A DNA stretch of 64,000 nucleotides from Dethiosulfatarculus sandiegensis (GCF_000931935.2 NZ_AZAC01000018.1:19703-83702); one strand, 5' to 3'. Counted from the stretch's first letter, positions 1 to 10,360 are shown. Program-made: numbers and translations. The notes: generated by a model not told the origin, from the sequence alone.

Positions 1-735
1 GTCAACCTCTGGTTGGACCACAGCGGCCGCCTGGTGCAAAAGGCCTTGATCACCGGCGACTTTTTCAGTGTTCCCCAAAGGCTGATCTACGACCTAGAGT
101 GTGAACTCATGGGGAAAAAGGCTCAGCCCGAGCTTATCAGGGACCTGGTGCTTGGTTTTTTTGAAAAGTCCGGCGGCGAGCTTTTGGGCATACCGCCTGC
201 CAGCGTGGCCCTGGCTGTGGAAAGCGCCTGTTCACGCAAGGTGCTTTCACCCCGTTATAATGAAATAGAGGCGGCAGAGCTTTTCTTTGTGAATATGGAA
301 CCTTGCGAGATGCGGGAACTGAAGGCCACCGCACTCTTGCTGCCTTATTGCTCCAAGCCGGTGGACTGCGATTACCGTTTTGTGCCTGATTGCGCCAGAT
401 GTGGTGACTGTCAGTTCGCCCCCATGTACGACCTGGCCGATGAGACCGGTATGGAGCCTTTTTCCATTCAAAGCTTTGAGCATCTGATCGAGGTTATCAA
501 ACAACTCGCAGCCGAAGGCAGGCATTTTGTGGGTTCCTGCTGCGAGGCCTTTTACTGCAAGCACCAGGTTGAAATGGAAGAGACCAAGGCCAGGGGAGTT
601 TTGATCTGCCTGGATTCCACCACCTGCTATGATCTGGGCAAGGGCATGGAGGCCTATGTGGGCAAGTTTGAACACCAGACCTTCATGACCACCGAGCTCA
701 TAGCCAAGGTGGCAAGGGAGATGGCAAATGGTTAG
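1..735 (+). CDS. Lipoate-protein ligase C-terminal part fused to DUF116 (5' partial)
   Basis: The frame is open from the first base, so the N-terminus lies outside the window. The first ~40 residues (ITGDFF, then an amphipathic helix) resemble the accessory C-terminal domain of lipoate-protein ligases. The rest matches my memory of DUF116: cysteine clusters DCDYRFVPDCARCGDC and SCCEAFYCKH suggest a bound metal or Fe-S cluster. The stop overlaps the start of the next gene by 8 bp, so it is translationally coupled to the LipT/LipS genes. In the alternative lipoate pathway a ligase loads octanoate or lipoate onto the target protein and two radical-SAM proteins insert sulfur; this neighbourhood supports that role. 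The DUF116 function is unknown to me. Confidence 0.7.
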   Translation, partial: VNLWLDHSGRLVQKALITGDFFSVPQRLIYDLECELMGKKAQPELIRDLVLGFFEKSGGELLGIPPASVALAVESACSRKVLSPRYNEIEAAELFFVNMEPCEMRELKATALLLPYCSKPVDCDYRFVPDCARCGDCQFAPMYDLADETGMEPFSIQSFEHLIEVIKQLAAEGRHFVGSCCEAFYCKHQVEMEETKARGVLICLDSTTCYDLGKGMEAYVGKFEHQTFMTTELIAKVAREMANG

Positions 736-1792
736 GGAAGTTGATCTCCTGGTGGCCGGCGGAGGCCCGGCGGGCTGTCTGGCCGCCCGGCAGGCGGCTT
801 CCCTGGGGGCCAGGGTGCTTTTGGTGGAGAAGAAAAGGCGTATCGGCGCCTTGCCCCATTGCGCCGAGTTTGTGCCCCGGGCCCTTTCCCTGGAGTTGGA
901 TATCCCTGAAAAGACCAAGGTCCAGGATATTGTTGGTATGGAATCCTGGCTCGGTGAAGAAAAGCACCGCACTCCCGGCCCGGGCTGGGTGCTTGACCGG
1001 CAGGTTTTTGATTTTCACCTGGGCGTCATGGCCGCCAAAGCGGGGGCCGAGATCTGGACCCAGGCCAGGGTGCAGAGCCTTGCCGGGGATCAGGCGGAGA
1101 TTCGCTTGCCCCACGGACTGGAAAAGATTAAGGCCAAGGCTACGGTGCTGGCCTTGGGTGCAGGCAGTCAGATTGCGCGGGAGCTTGGGGTTGAAAAACC
1201 TTCACTTTTAACCGGGGTGCAGGTGGTTGTTCCCCTGACCGCAGCTGTGGATCGGACCCTGATTTTTTTTGATCCCGAGATAAAAGGCGGTTATGGCTGG
1301 CTGTTCCCCAGGGGGGATGTGGCCAACCTTGGCCTGGGTTGTTTGCCCGAGGCCGGGCCGGTGAAGGCCTTGGCCGCCTTGAGGGAGCGTATGCTCGCTG
1401 AAGGCCTTATAAAGCCGGGAATTCTTGGGAGGGGCGGCGGGGCCATTCCTGTTTCAGGACCGGTTGATTCCTTTTTAAAGGGCAATGTAATTCTGGCCGG
1501 TGATGCCGCCGGGCTCACCCATCCCGTAACCGGCGGCGGCATACCCCAGGCTGTATTTTCCGGCCAGGAGGCGGGCAAAGCCGCTGTGGCACTGGCCCGG
1601 GGTGATATGCAAGAAGCCCGGGAATATGAGGAAAACCTGCGGCTGCGCTATGGGCGTTATCTCACAAGAGCCCTTAAAGCCAGGAGGCTTTTAAGCGAAA
1701 AATGGGGAGTCGCCCCCTTTGAAGAGCTGATGAAGGGAACCTGGCCCGCCTGGGCGGGCGCGCAAAGAAAAAAGGCAAAAAAAGCCAAGTGA
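728..1792 (+). CDS. lipT: FAD-dependent oxidoreductase of geranylgeranyl-reductase family (LipT-like)
   Basis: A 354-residue flavoprotein. It has an N-terminal dinucleotide-binding motif (GGGPAG, residues 11-16, then a VLLVEKK strand) and the second FAD motif GDAAGLTHPVTGGG near residues 257-270, as in geranylgeranyl-reductase-like enzymes. The C-terminus is Lys-rich. It overlaps the upstream DUF116 gene by 8 bp and the downstream radical-SAM gene by 4 bp (GTGA). In prokaryotes with the LipS1/LipS2 lipoate pathway, a flavoprotein called LipT is encoded beside the synthases and is thought to be the reductase of the system. The assignment rests on fold plus context; another reductase role is possible. 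Confidence 0.7.
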   Translation: MVREVDLLVAGGGPAGCLAARQAASLGARVLLVEKKRRIGALPHCAEFVPRALSLELDIPEKTKVQDIVGMESWLGEEKHRTPGPGWVLDRQVFDFHLGVMAAKAGAEIWTQARVQSLAGDQAEIRLPHGLEKIKAKATVLALGAGSQIARELGVEKPSLLTGVQVVVPLTAAVDRTLIFFDPEIKGGYGWLFPRGDVANLGLGCLPEAGPVKALAALRERMLAEGLIKPGILGRGGGAIPVSGPVDSFLKGNVILAGDAAGLTHPVTGGGIPQAVFSGQEAGKAAVALARGDMQEAREYEENLRLRYGRYLTRALKARRLLSEKWGVAPFEELMKGTWPAWAGAQRKKAKKAK

Positions 1793-2757
1793 AACAAGAC
1801 TTAAATCACCTGATAGATCAGGCCAGGGAAATATCGCGAGAGCATTTCGGCCCCGAGCTTGCCATCCATACTCCGGGAATGTTTGTGGCGTACGGAAGGC
1901 GGGGGCGGTATCCTGCGGTGAGTCTGACCGGCAAAAAATGTGCCATCAAATGCCTGCATTGCAATGGTAAACTTTTGGAACCCATGCCTGCCGCAGAAAC
2001 TCCGGAAGAGCTTGTCAGGCTTGGGAAAAAGATGTGGGACCAGGGGCAGGAGGGCATGCTTCTCTCAGGCGGCAGCGATAAAAAAGGGCTTCTGCCCTGG
2101 GATTTGATGCTGCCCGCCATTCAGGAACTTTCCCAGAGCACCGGCCTTGTGTTCACCGCCCATGTGGCCAATATAGACGAACCCATGGCCAGGGCCCTGA
2201 AAAAGGCCGGGGTGAGCCAGGGCCTGGTGGATGTGGTGGGAGACGAAGAGACCGCGAAAGAGATCCTGCGCCAGCCCGAGGGGCTGAAGGGCCAGGAAAG
2301 GGCGCTTAACGCCTGCCGTTCGGCAGGGCTTGAGATTGCTCCCCACATTATTCTGGGCCTTTACAAAGGGCGCATGAAAAGCGAGGAAAAGGCCCTGGAC
2401 ATCCTGGTGAATATGGATGTGAAAAGGGTGGTTTTCGTGGTTTTTATGCCCCTTGTGGGCACCCCTCTTGAGCACGCAGAGCCTGTACCGGTTCATGAGG
2501 CCGCCCGTTTCATGGCCCACGCCAGGCAGAGACTGCCCCGGGCCAGGCATCACCTGGGTTGCGCCAGGCCCAGAGGGCGCTACCGAAAGGAACTCGATGC
2601 CTTGGCGGTGAGGATGGGGATCAACGTGCTCGCCATCCCCTCGGACGGAGCCCTGGATGCGGCCCGGGAAATGGGTATTGAGGTAAAACACTTTTTGACC
2701 TGCTGTTCTTTGTCCGGGATAGAAACAGAAAATAATGGGCAGCCGGAAGATCTGTGA
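1789..2757 (+). CDS. lipS1: Radical SAM protein, LipS1-like lipoyl synthase subunit
   Basis: 322 residues with the radical-SAM cysteine triad C51-x3-C55-x2-C58 (KKCAIKCLHC). Conserved barrel segments follow (GMLLSGGSDKKG, FTAHVANID, HIILGLYKG). It starts with GTG overlapping the LipT stop. A second cysteine group near the C-terminus (TCCSLSG) could hold an auxiliary cluster, as required for sulfur insertion. LipS1 and LipS2 together convert protein-bound octanoyl to lipoyl in archaea and many sulfur-metabolising bacteria, and LipS1 installs the first sulfur. Which of the two radical-SAM genes here is LipS1 is a guess from gene order. The nearest alternative is an uncharacterised radical-SAM protein. 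Confidence 0.6.
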   Translation: MKQDLNHLIDQAREISREHFGPELAIHTPGMFVAYGRRGRYPAVSLTGKKCAIKCLHCNGKLLEPMPAAETPEELVRLGKKMWDQGQEGMLLSGGSDKKGLLPWDLMLPAIQELSQSTGLVFTAHVANIDEPMARALKKAGVSQGLVDVVGDEETAKEILRQPEGLKGQERALNACRSAGLEIAPHIILGLYKGRMKSEEKALDILVNMDVKRVVFVVFMPLVGTPLEHAEPVPVHEAARFMAHARQRLPRARHHLGCARPRGRYRKELDALAVRMGINVLAIPSDGALDAAREMGIEVKHFLTCCSLSGIETENNGQPEDL

Positions 2758-3067
2758 GTAGAGTAATAGTAAATAAAGATTAATAGGGATTATTCAGGCC
2801 GCCGATGGGCTTTATGCCCCGGCTTGACAAAAGCTTTAGTTTTGCCACGCTTAGAAAACTGTTTTTTAAACAAAAAGGAAAGCGGCAAACCTGCTGGAAC
2901 GGCTGTAAATAAACGGTTGCCAATTAGCCTGCCGACGGTTTTTTAAGGCGGGCAGATGCTGACGCAGCGTACTTACTCCTATTCTTTGGGAAATATGGGG
3001 GCGAAATCGCCCTTTGGAAGATATATTGCTTTTGTGCAGGGTTGCTGCACTATTAACGGAGGAGAAC
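2758..3067. other. Intergenic region between the two radical-SAM genes
   Basis: About 310 bp without a gene. It holds a hairpin at 2801-2823 (GCCG-AT-GGGC, loop TTTAT, GCCC-CGGC) with no U-tract, followed at once by TTGACA (2824-2829), a possible -35 box. No convincing -10 box lies at 16-18 bp. A strong Shine-Dalgarno (GGAGGAG) precedes the next gene. I infer that the second radical-SAM gene may have its own promoter. Confidence 0.35.
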
Positions 3068-4138
3068 ATGCCGGAAACGGCCAAAAATCTTGAGTTTCAA
3101 AAGCAAAGCCCCGAACATTTACGCCTCTCTCTGGCCGCGGCCATGACTTTGGGCTTTGCCGGGGGCAGATTTTACAGAGACGCCAAACTGGGCTGTATCA
3201 ATTTATTGCTGACTTACCCCGGCGCCTGCAAGGCCAATTGCGCCTTCTGTGGTCTGGCCAGGGAAAAGCATGTTGATTTCTTTGATCCCAAATTTGAGAA
3301 GTTCATCCGGGTCACCTGGAAAGCCTATGCCCTGGACGAGGTGATTGAGCGCACCAAGAATGCCCCTGATTGGGTGCATCGCTTCTGCATCTCCATGATC
3401 ACCCATCCCAAGGCAAAGGAAGACACCCTTTATGTGTGTGACAGGCTGGTCAAGGAGACAGGCCTGCCGGTTTCCATTCTGTGCGCTCCCACTATCATGA
3501 ATGAGAAAGACCTCATTGACATGAAAGAGGCCGGAGCGGACAGGATCGGTGTTGCAATCGACGCGGCCACCCCTGAAATTTTTCACAACCTAAGGGGCAA
3601 ACCCGTGGGAGGTCCCCATCGCTGGGATCATTATTGGGATATCTATGAAAAGAGCCTGGCCATTTTCGGCAAAGGCTATAGCGGCGTGCATCTGATCTAC
3701 GGCCTGGGCGAGACGGAAGAGGAACTGATCAATGCTATTGATCGGGCCAAGGACATGGGCGGTTACACCCATTTATTCTGTTTCTATCCCGAAGTTTTCA
3801 GCGCCATGAAGGACCATCCCCAGCCTCCGGCCACCGGCTATCGCCGCATTCAGATGGCCCGCTGGCTTATTGATGGCGGAATGACCCGCGCGAGCAAGAT
3901 GACCTTTGATGACAAGGGCAGGGTGCTGGACTTTGGCGTGGATAAAGAGACCTATGAAAAGGCCTTGAATTCCGGAGAGCCCTTTGAGACCTCCGGCTGC
4001 CCGGGCAAGGACGGCAAGGTGGCCTGCAACCGCCCCTATGGCAATGAAAAGCCCGGACCGGATTTGAGGAACTATCCCTTTACCCTGGAGTCTGATGATA
4101 TCGCATTGGTTTCCAGGCAGATAAAGGAATACGAATAA
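3068..4138 (+). CDS. lipS2: Radical SAM protein, LipS2-like lipoyl synthase subunit
   Basis: 356 residues from ATG 3068, chosen because GGAGGAG lies 3-4 nt upstream; the frame is open to 3014 but without a better site. The radical-SAM triad is C54-x3-C58-x2-C61 (GACKANCAFC) in a BioB-like context. Later Cys residues (SGCPGKDGKVACN) may bind an auxiliary Fe-S cluster. It lies 310 bp downstream of the LipS1-like gene. Two different radical-SAM proteins next to a lipoate ligase and LipT form the marker set of the non-LipA lipoate pathway. A biotin-synthase-like function is the alternative, but no other biotin genes are near. Confidence 0.6.
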   Translation: MPETAKNLEFQKQSPEHLRLSLAAAMTLGFAGGRFYRDAKLGCINLLLTYPGACKANCAFCGLAREKHVDFFDPKFEKFIRVTWKAYALDEVIERTKNAPDWVHRFCISMITHPKAKEDTLYVCDRLVKETGLPVSILCAPTIMNEKDLIDMKEAGADRIGVAIDAATPEIFHNLRGKPVGGPHRWDHYWDIYEKSLAIFGKGYSGVHLIYGLGETEEELINAIDRAKDMGGYTHLFCFYPEVFSAMKDHPQPPATGYRRIQMARWLIDGGMTRASKMTFDDKGRVLDFGVDKETYEKALNSGEPFETSGCPGKDGKVACNRPYGNEKPGPDLRNYPFTLESDDIALVSRQIKEYE

Positions 4139-4151
4139 TTTATTTACAGTG

Positions 4152-4195
4152 AACAGGTGTTTCGAGCTTTTTCGCTGAAAAGTGCCTGTTTTAAA
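4152..4195 (+). terminator. Probable terminator after the lipoate operon
   Basis: Imperfect stem beginning GAACAGG and closing with CCTGTTTT, followed by a mixed A/T tract, in the gap before tig. Confidence 0.35.
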
Positions 4196-4381
4196 AAAAG
4201 GTATATTGCCAAGTGGTTAGGTTGGGAATTTTTTCGCCGCCGCTTGAGTTTATGGGTTTCAACCGGTTAAGGGAGGCAATAACCCCTTCCTTGCCGGTTG
4301 CGCAAGATCATATGGAATGTTATAAGTCCATATTTTTGGAAACATTTTTTTGCTTAGTGTTGGTAGAAGGGTTAGGAGACC

Positions 4382-5746
4382 ATGAAGGTCAATACCGAAG
4401 AGTTGAGCTCTGTTGAGCGTTTGTTGACCGTGGAAATCCCTGCGGCGGAAGTCAAAAAGACTCTCGATAAGATATACAAGGCCATCAAACGCCAGGCCAA
4501 GATCAGGGGATTCAGACCGGGTAAGGCTCCCAGAAGCGTTCTGGAGAAATACTATGGGGATCGCGCTGCAAGTGAGGCTGTTGAGAGCTTGATCGGCGAC
4601 TCTTATGCCGATGCCCTTAAAGAGGCGGATGTAAACCCCATTGCCCAACCGGAGTTCGATTTTGAACCGCCCGAGGAAGGTAAAGATTTTATTTATAAAA
4701 TCACCTTGGATATCCTGCCCGAATTTGAGCTGGATCCCAAGGAATATAAGGGGCTTGAGCTTAAAGAGCCCGATATGGAAGTCACCGACGATATCGTAAA
4801 CGAACGCCTTGACTCCTTGCGCGAACGTCAGTCAGTGCTTATTCCTCTAGAGGAAGAGAGACCTTCCGCTACAGGCGATGTGGTTGTGGTCAACTATGAG
4901 TCTTACCTTGAGGGTGAGAAGGTTGACGGCGGCCAGGCCGAAAACGTTGAGGTCGAGCTGGGCAAGGGATCCGTACAGGAGGAAATCGAGGTCGCTCTGG
5001 TCAAGGTCAAGCCCGGCGATATCGTGGAAGCCACCGTTTCTTATGATGAAAACGTATCCGATCCCAAACTTCAGGGAAAAGATGTGGTCTTTAAGCTCTT
5101 TGTCAAGGAGCTCAAGGTCAAGGTTCTGCCCGAACTGGACGACGATTTCGCCCGCTCGGTAAGCCCCGAGTTTGAAAATCTGGAAACCTTGAAGGAGCGT
5201 ATCAAGACTGACCTGGAAGACAGTTATCAGGATCAGAAAGATTCAGCCCTTCGTTCCCAGATTATGGATCAGATAAGGGACTTAGGCGAGTTTGACGTTC
5301 CTAAATCTCTGGTCAGGGAAGAGGCCGGCCGCATGGTGGAAAGCCTGAAAAATCAGCTTCGCCAAAGTGGTATGGATCCGGATAAAGCAAACCTGGATCA
5401 TGCAAAAATGGTTGAAGATTTTTCAGGTTCTGCCGAAAACAAAGTCAGATCCGGAATTGTTCTGGGCAAGATTTCCGATATTGAAAAGGTGGAAGTTGAG
5501 GATTCGGATATCGACGCTGAGATGGAAAAGCTCAGCCGACGCATTGGTCAGCCTGCTAAGGCCATAAAGGAAATGCATATTAAAAACAATATGATGGATT
5601 CCCTTAAGGCCCGCCTGACGGAAGAAAAGACGTTGCAGGCCCTAAAAGCCGATGCTATCATTAAAAAAGCGGATCCCAGCGAACTTGCAAAGGAATTGGA
5701 AGAAAAGGCTAAAGCGACCCAAAGCGCAAACGAAACGGATGAATAA
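4382..5746 (+). CDS. tig: Trigger factor (ribosome-associated chaperone, prolyl isomerase)
   Basis: 454 residues, the usual length. The N-terminal ribosome-binding domain carries the signature GFRPGKAP (about residues 44-51). Next comes the FKBP-type PPIase domain ([10 protein letters not shown] to about residue 245), then the long helical C-terminal chaperone arms ending in a charged tail. Start ATG 4382 has GGAG upstream. The stop overlaps the clpP start by one base (TAATG). The order tig-clpP-clpX-lon is the classic proteostasis cluster; trigger factor meets nascent chains and the ClpXP and Lon proteases remove failures. Confidence 0.97.
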   Translation: MKVNTEELSSVERLLTVEIPAAEVKKTLDKIYKAIKRQAKIRGFRPGKAPRSVLEKYYGDRAASEAVESLIGDSYADALKEADVNPIAQPEFDFEPPEEGKDFIYKITLDILPEFELDPKEYKGLELKEPDMEVTDDIVNERLDSLRERQSVLIPLEEERPSATGDVVVVNYESYLEGEKVDGGQAENVEVELGKGSVQEEIEVALVKVKPGDIVEATVSYDENVSDPKLQGKDVVFKLFVKELKVKVLPELDDDFARSVSPEFENLETLKERIKTDLEDSYQDQKDSALRSQIMDQIRDLGEFDVPKSLVREEAGRMVESLKNQLRQSGMDPDKANLDHAKMVEDFSGSAENKVRSGIVLGKISDIEKVEVEDSDIDAEMEKLSRRIGQPAKAIKEMHIKNNMMDSLKARLTEEKTLQALKADAIIKKADPSELAKELEEKAKATQSANETDE

Positions 5747-6342
5747 TGTCTTTAATACCGTTTGTGATCGAGCAGACTAGTCGCGGTGAACGTTCCTATG
5801 ATATCTATTCGCGTCTGTTAAAAGACAGGATAATATTTTTAGGAGAGGCTGTTAATGATACGGTAGCTAACGTTATCGTTGCCCAACTTTTGTTCCTTGA
5901 GGCAGATGATCCCAGTAAAGATATTCATCTTTACATAAACTCACCGGGCGGGGTGGTTAGCTCCGGTCTGGCGATTTTGGACACCATGAATTACATCAAA
6001 CCCGAGGTTAGCACCCTCTGCGTTGGTCAGGCCAGTTCCATGGCGGCCATTCTTTTGAGCGGAGGAGCCAAGGGTAAGAGATTCGCCCTCCCGCATTCTC
6101 GTATTCTGATCCACCAGCCCTTGGGAGGGTTCCAGGGCCAGGCATCGGATATAGACATCCATGCCCGCGAAATTTTAAGGCTCCGTGAGGAACTTAACCG
6201 TATGCTCGCAGACCGTACAGGCCAGCCCATAGACCGTATCTCTGAAGATACCGAAAGGGATTACTTTATGAGCGGCGAAGAAGCCAAGGCCTACGGATTA
6301 GTCGATGAAGTCATCGTCGAACGCAGAACGGAAGAGGACTGA
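5746..6342 (+). CDS. clpP: ATP-dependent Clp protease proteolytic subunit
   Basis: 198 residues, standard for ClpP. The catalytic triad is visible: S98 in GQASSMAA, H123 in LIHQPLGG and D172 in the TERDYFMS segment. It starts directly at the tig stop. It forms the double heptameric chamber that degrades substrates unfolded by ClpX, encoded 33 bp downstream. There is no long propeptide. Confidence 0.98.
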   Translation: MSLIPFVIEQTSRGERSYDIYSRLLKDRIIFLGEAVNDTVANVIVAQLLFLEADDPSKDIHLYINSPGGVVSSGLAILDTMNYIKPEVSTLCVGQASSMAAILLSGGAKGKRFALPHSRILIHQPLGGFQGQASDIDIHAREILRLREELNRMLADRTGQPIDRISEDTERDYFMSGEEAKAYGLVDEVIVERRTEED

Positions 6343-6375
6343 ACCTGGGCACTTTAATGGGTGGAGCAGGCTCCT

Positions 6376-7629
6376 ATGAGCAAAAAAAGTAATGGCAAGG
6401 GGTCGGATTTGGTTTGTTCCTTTTGCGGGAAAAGCCAGGACGAAGTCAAGAAACTTATTGCCGGACCTTCGGTCTATATTTGCGACGAGTGTATTGAACT
6501 TTGTAACGAAATAATCGAGGAGGAATACCAGAAAGAGGAAACCTCCACCGGTGTTTCTGTACCTAAGCCCAAAGAAATCAACGCCATCATTGACGAATAT
6601 GTGGTTGAGCAGGAAAGGGCCAAAAGGATTCTCTCCGTGGCCGTGCACAACCATTATAAACGGATAGACGCCAAGGTGGAGATGGGCGGCGTGGAGTTGC
6701 AGAAAAGCAACATCCTGCTTGTGGGACCGACCGGTTGCGGCAAGACCCTTCTGGCTCAGACCCTGGCCCGTATCCTGAACGTGCCGTTTACCATTGCCGA
6801 TGCCACCACCCTTACCGAGGCCGGTTATGTGGGTGAGGATGTGGAGAATATCATCCTCAACCTTCTGCAGGCCGCGGACTATGACGTGGAAAAGGCACAG
6901 CGTGGTATTGTCTATATCGACGAAATCGACAAAGTCGCCAGGAAAAGCGAAAATCCCTCGATCACCCGGGACGTCTCCGGCGAGGGTGTTCAGCAGGCGC
7001 TTTTGAAGATAATCGAGGGCACCATGGCCTCGGTGCCTCCCAAGGGCGGGCGCAAGCACCCCCAGCAGGAGTTCGTCAAGATAGACACAACCAATATACT
7101 GTTTATCTGCGGCGGAGCCTTTGTTGGCCTGGACAAGATCATCAGAAACCGCATCGGCGCCAAAACCATGGGCTTTACAGCCTCGCTGCAGGACAAAGAC
7201 AAAGAATTGCCGTTGGGCGATATCCTGGCCCGCTGCCAGCCCGAGGACCTGATCAGGTACGGCCTGATTCCCGAGTTCATCGGCAGGCTGCCGGTGGTCG
7301 CCACCTTGGATGAGCTGAGCGAAGATGCGCTCATGCGGATTTTGCGCGAGCCTAAAAACGCGCTTACCAAGCAGTACGCCAAACTCTTCGAGTTTGAAGG
7401 TGTGGAGCTTAAGTTCACCGACGAGGCCCTCTTGGCCGTGGCCCAGGAGGCCATGTGCCGCAAGAGCGGAGCCAGGGGCTTGAGATCCATACTTGAGTCG
7501 GCCATGCTGGATATCATGTATGATCTGCCTTCTCTCAAGGGCATTCAGGAGTGCGTGATAGGCGAAGAGGTTATTAAACAAGGTGAACAGCCCATTTTAC
7601 TTTACTCAAACCAGGCTGAATATGCCTGA
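6376..7629 (+). CDS. clpX: ATP-dependent Clp protease ATPase subunit ClpX
   Basis: 417 residues from ATG 6376 (GGAG upstream); the frame extends 15 bases further but MSKKSNG is the usual ClpX beginning. The N-terminal zinc domain has CSFC (C14, C17) and CDEC (C36, C39). Walker A is GPTGCGKT and Walker B is IVYIDEIDK. The sensor and pore-loop regions are intact ([16 protein letters not shown] near the C-terminus). It recognises and unfolds substrates for ClpP. Confidence 0.98.
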   Translation: MSKKSNGKGSDLVCSFCGKSQDEVKKLIAGPSVYICDECIELCNEIIEEEYQKEETSTGVSVPKPKEINAIIDEYVVEQERAKRILSVAVHNHYKRIDAKVEMGGVELQKSNILLVGPTGCGKTLLAQTLARILNVPFTIADATTLTEAGYVGEDVENIILNLLQAADYDVEKAQRGIVYIDEIDKVARKSENPSITRDVSGEGVQQALLKIIEGTMASVPPKGGRKHPQQEFVKIDTTNILFICGGAFVGLDKIIRNRIGAKTMGFTASLQDKDKELPLGDILARCQPEDLIRYGLIPEFIGRLPVVATLDELSEDALMRILREPKNALTKQYAKLFEFEGVELKFTDEALLAVAQEAMCRKSGARGLRSILESAMLDIMYDLPSLKGIQECVIGEEVIKQGEQPILLYSNQAEYA

Positions 7630-7742
7630 TGGGTTAATCGCAGGCTTATTTGCGGCGACAACTCAGTTGGGGTCGGGTTTTGCGGGATTCAACCTTCGGA
7701 AAATTAATCAAACGGCCCATTGCGGCCGTGAGGGGACCTAAT

Positions 7743-10142
7743 ATGCGAGCACCTTTACTGCCGCTTAGGGATATTGTTGTATTCCCGCACATGGTGGCCC
7801 CCTTGTTCGTGGGTAGAGACCGGTCCGTGGCTGCTTTGGAGCATGCCATGCGCCACGACAAGACGATTTTTTTAGCCACCCAGCGCGACGCCCGGGTGGA
7901 CGACCCGGGCCCGGATGATATTTACACCATTGGAACCATCTCCACGGTTCTGCAGCTTTTAAGGCTGCCGGACGGCACCGTAAAGGCCCTTATCGAAGGC
8001 AAACGCAGGGCCAAGGTGGTTAGCTTCGTGGAAGAGGACGACCTCTTCCTGGTTGAGCTGGAGGAGTTGCACGAGGAGTTTGATCCGGACCTGGAGTCCG
8101 AGGCGCTGGTGCGTTCGGTGAACCAGGCCTTTGAACAATACTCCAAGCTGCATAAAAAAATACCGCAGGAAACCCTGCATTCGGTGGCCAGCATTGATGA
8201 CCCCAGCCAATTGGCCGACACAGTGGTGGGGCATCTTCCGATAAAGCTGGAAGACAAGCAGGAGCTGTTGGAGCTGGTCAATCCCAACAAGAGGATGTCC
8301 AGGCTTTATGAGCTTCTGCGTTCAGAGATAGAGATTCTCCAGTTGGAGCAGCGCATCAAGGGCCGGGTCAAACGCCAGATGGAAAAGACCCAGCGCGAGT
8401 ACTATCTGAACGAGCAGATGCGCGCCATCCAAAAGGAGATGGGCGATAAAGACGACATCAAAAACGAGATCAAGGAGCTTGAGGAAAAGCTGGCCCAAAA
8501 GCGCATGCCCAGGGAAGCAGCCCAAAAGGTGCGCGCCGAGCTGAAAAAACTCAAGCTGATGTCGCCCATGAGCGCCGAGGCCACGGTGGTGAGAAACTAC
8601 GTGGACTGGCTAATGGCGTTGCCCTGGTATGAAAAAACCAGGGATATATTGGACTTGAAAGAGGCTAAAGATATTCTGGACCAGGACCACTACGGCCTTC
8701 AAAAACCCAAGGAGAGAATTCTTGAGTTTTTGGCTGTGCAGGCCCTGGTGCGCAAGATCAAAGGCCCCATCCTTTGCTTTGTGGGCCCTCCGGGCGTGGG
8801 CAAGACTTCTTTGGCCAGATCCATTGCCAGGGCCATGGGGCGGAAGTTTATCCGTCTTTCTTTAGGCGGGGTAAGGGACGAGGCCGAGATCAGGGGACAC
8901 AGAAGAACCTATATCGGGGCCATGCCCGGCAAGATAGTGCAGTCCATGCGCCGCTCCGGCTCGGTGAACCCGGTATTCTGCCTGGATGAAGTGGATAAAA
9001 TGTCCACTGATTTCAGGGGGGATCCTTCGGCCGCATTGCTGGAGGTCCTGGACCCTGAACAGAACTATGCTTTTAACGACCATTACCTGGATGTTGACTA
9101 CAACCTCTCCAGCGTGATGTTTATCACCACGGCCAACACCCTGTACTCCATTCCGGCCCCTTTGCAGGACCGTATGGAGATTATTCGCCTGCCCGGCTAT
9201 ACCGAGCTGGAAAAGCTCTCCATAGCCCGTCAGTTCCTTTTGCCCAAACAGGCCAAGGCCAACGGGTTAAAGCTGGAACAGGTGCAGGTCAGCGATGCCG
9301 CCATCTTGGAGGTCATCCGCCGTTACACCAGGGAAGCCGGTGTGCGCAACCTGGAACGGGAAATGGCCGCCCTCTGCCGCAAGGCAGCTAAAAAGCTGGT
9401 CAGTGCAAACGACAGCGAGGGCACTGTACGCATTTCCCAGGGCTCTGTGCAGCAACATCTGGGTGTACCCAGGTTCCGTTACGGCCTGCCCGAGGAAAAA
9501 GACTATGTGGGCCTTACCAACGGCCTGGCCTGGACTGAAGTCGGCGGCGAGATCTTAACCACGGAAGTGGTCATCATGCCCGGCAAGGGTAAGTTGACCG
9601 TGACCGGCCAATTGGGCGAGGTTATGCAGGAGTCTGCCCAGGCTGCGCTTTCTTACGTGCGCACCAGGGCCCAGGCCCTGGAGCTGCCCGAGGATTTTTA
9701 CACCAGGGTGGATATACACATCCACGTGCCAGAAGGCGCCATCCCCAAAGACGGCCCTTCAGCCGGAATCACCCTCGCCACCTCCCTGGTCAGCGCCCTT
9801 ACCAGACACCCGGTGCGGGCCGATGTGGCCATGACAGGTGAGATAACCTTAAGGGGCAGGGTGCTGCCCATAGGCGGGCTTAGAGAGAAGATTTTGGCAG
9901 CACATAGGGCCAGAATCGGCAAGGTCCTTATTCCCAAGGAAAATGAAAAGGACATCAAGGAGATCCCGACCAAGGTGCTCAAGGCTGTGGAACTGGTGCC
10001 GGTTGAGAGCATGGACCAGGTGCTGAAACAGGCCCTGGCAGTGGAAGACCCTGAAAAGATCTTCAAACCCGATGCCGCTCCCTTTTGTCTGAATTCAAAA
10101 TCCAATGGTGAGGACGGTTCCAAAACTGTGGTGGCTCATTAA
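7743..10142 (+). CDS. lon: ATP-dependent protease La (Lon)
   Basis: 799 residues from ATG 7743, chosen for GAGGGG upstream and the Lon-typical beginning [10 protein letters not shown]; the frame is open back to 7650. It has an N-terminal LonN domain, a coiled-coil hinge, an AAA+ module (Walker A GPPGVGKT; Walker [10 protein letters not shown]) and a C-terminal protease domain with the Ser-Lys dyad S673 (KDGPSAG) and K716 ([11 protein letters not shown]). The 43-residue spacing matches E. coli Lon. It is last in the tig-clpP-clpX-lon block. Confidence 0.98.
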   Translation: MRAPLLPLRDIVVFPHMVAPLFVGRDRSVAALEHAMRHDKTIFLATQRDARVDDPGPDDIYTIGTISTVLQLLRLPDGTVKALIEGKRRAKVVSFVEEDDLFLVELEELHEEFDPDLESEALVRSVNQAFEQYSKLHKKIPQETLHSVASIDDPSQLADTVVGHLPIKLEDKQELLELVNPNKRMSRLYELLRSEIEILQLEQRIKGRVKRQMEKTQREYYLNEQMRAIQKEMGDKDDIKNEIKELEEKLAQKRMPREAAQKVRAELKKLKLMSPMSAEATVVRNYVDWLMALPWYEKTRDILDLKEAKDILDQDHYGLQKPKERILEFLAVQALVRKIKGPILCFVGPPGVGKTSLARSIARAMGRKFIRLSLGGVRDEAEIRGHRRTYIGAMPGKIVQSMRRSGSVNPVFCLDEVDKMSTDFRGDPSAALLEVLDPEQNYAFNDHYLDVDYNLSSVMFITTANTLYSIPAPLQDRMEIIRLPGYTELEKLSIARQFLLPKQAKANGLKLEQVQVSDAAILEVIRRYTREAGVRNLEREMAALCRKAAKKLVSANDSEGTVRISQGSVQQHLGVPRFRYGLPEEKDYVGLTNGLAWTEVGGEILTTEVVIMPGKGKLTVTGQLGEVMQESAQAALSYVRTRAQALELPEDFYTRVDIHIHVPEGAIPKDGPSAGITLATSLVSALTRHPVRADVAMTGEITLRGRVLPIGGLREKILAAHRARIGKVLIPKENEKDIKEIPTKVLKAVELVPVESMDQVLKQALAVEDPEKIFKPDAAPFCLNSKSNGEDGSKTVVAH

Positions 10143-10153
10143 GCTTCCGCCTC

Positions 10154-10182
10154 TTGACACAAGGCCAATGCCTTGATAAATA
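10154..10182 (+). promoter_or_regulatory. Probable sigma-70 promoter of tRNA-Val
   Basis: TTGACA (10154-10159), 17-bp spacer, TAAATA (10177-10182). The same -10 variant and the same spacing occur upstream of both tRNA-Asp genes in this window, which supports all three. Confidence 0.6.
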
Positions 10183-10197
10183 GAGTGCCGTACAAAG

Positions 10198-10234
10198 GTT
10201 GTCGCCCCTGACCACCTTGGTCAGGGGCGACAAC
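10198..10234 (+). other. Perfect 16-bp hairpin between lon and tRNA-Val
   Basis: The 16-base arms 10198-10213 and 10219-10234 are exactly complementary around the loop ACCTT. Only TTCTTA follows, so it is a poor Rho-independent terminator. It sits after the proposed tRNA promoter and 7 nt before the mature tRNA 5' end, so it may be part of the tRNA precursor. Confidence 0.7.
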
Positions 10235-10241
10235 TTCTTAA

Positions 10242-10317
10242 GGGCGGGTAGCTCAGTTGGGAGAGCATCGGCCTTACAAGCCGGGGGTCGCAGGTTCAAG
10301 CCCTGTCCCGCCTACCA
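10242..10317 (+). tRNA. tRNA-Val (anticodon TAC)
   Basis: 76 nt with a complete cloverleaf: acceptor GGGCGGG/CCCGCCT, D arm GCTC/GAGC, anticodon loop CTTACAA with TAC, T arm GCAGG/CCTGT with loop TTCAAGC, and encoded ACCA end. Confidence 0.95.
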
Positions 10318-10331
10318 ATAAAAATTAAAAT

Positions 10332-10360
10332 CGGTCGGGTCTTTTGCCCCGGCCGTTTTT
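10332..10360 (+). terminator. Rho-independent terminator of tRNA-Val
   Basis: Stem CGGTCGGG with CCCGGCCG (one G-T pair) around TCTTTTG-type loop bases, followed by TTTTT, 15 nt after the tRNA. Confidence 0.8.

Noticed and set aside
6298..7581. 427-codon open frame antisense to clpX
   Set aside because: Mirror of a highly conserved GC-biased gene; no family resemblance and no reason for a second product. The same holds for antisense frames at 247-972, 2065-2691 and 23172-24092.
10198..10234. Hairpin as a Rho-independent terminator of lon
   Set aside because: No U-tract follows; kept as an unexplained hairpin instead.
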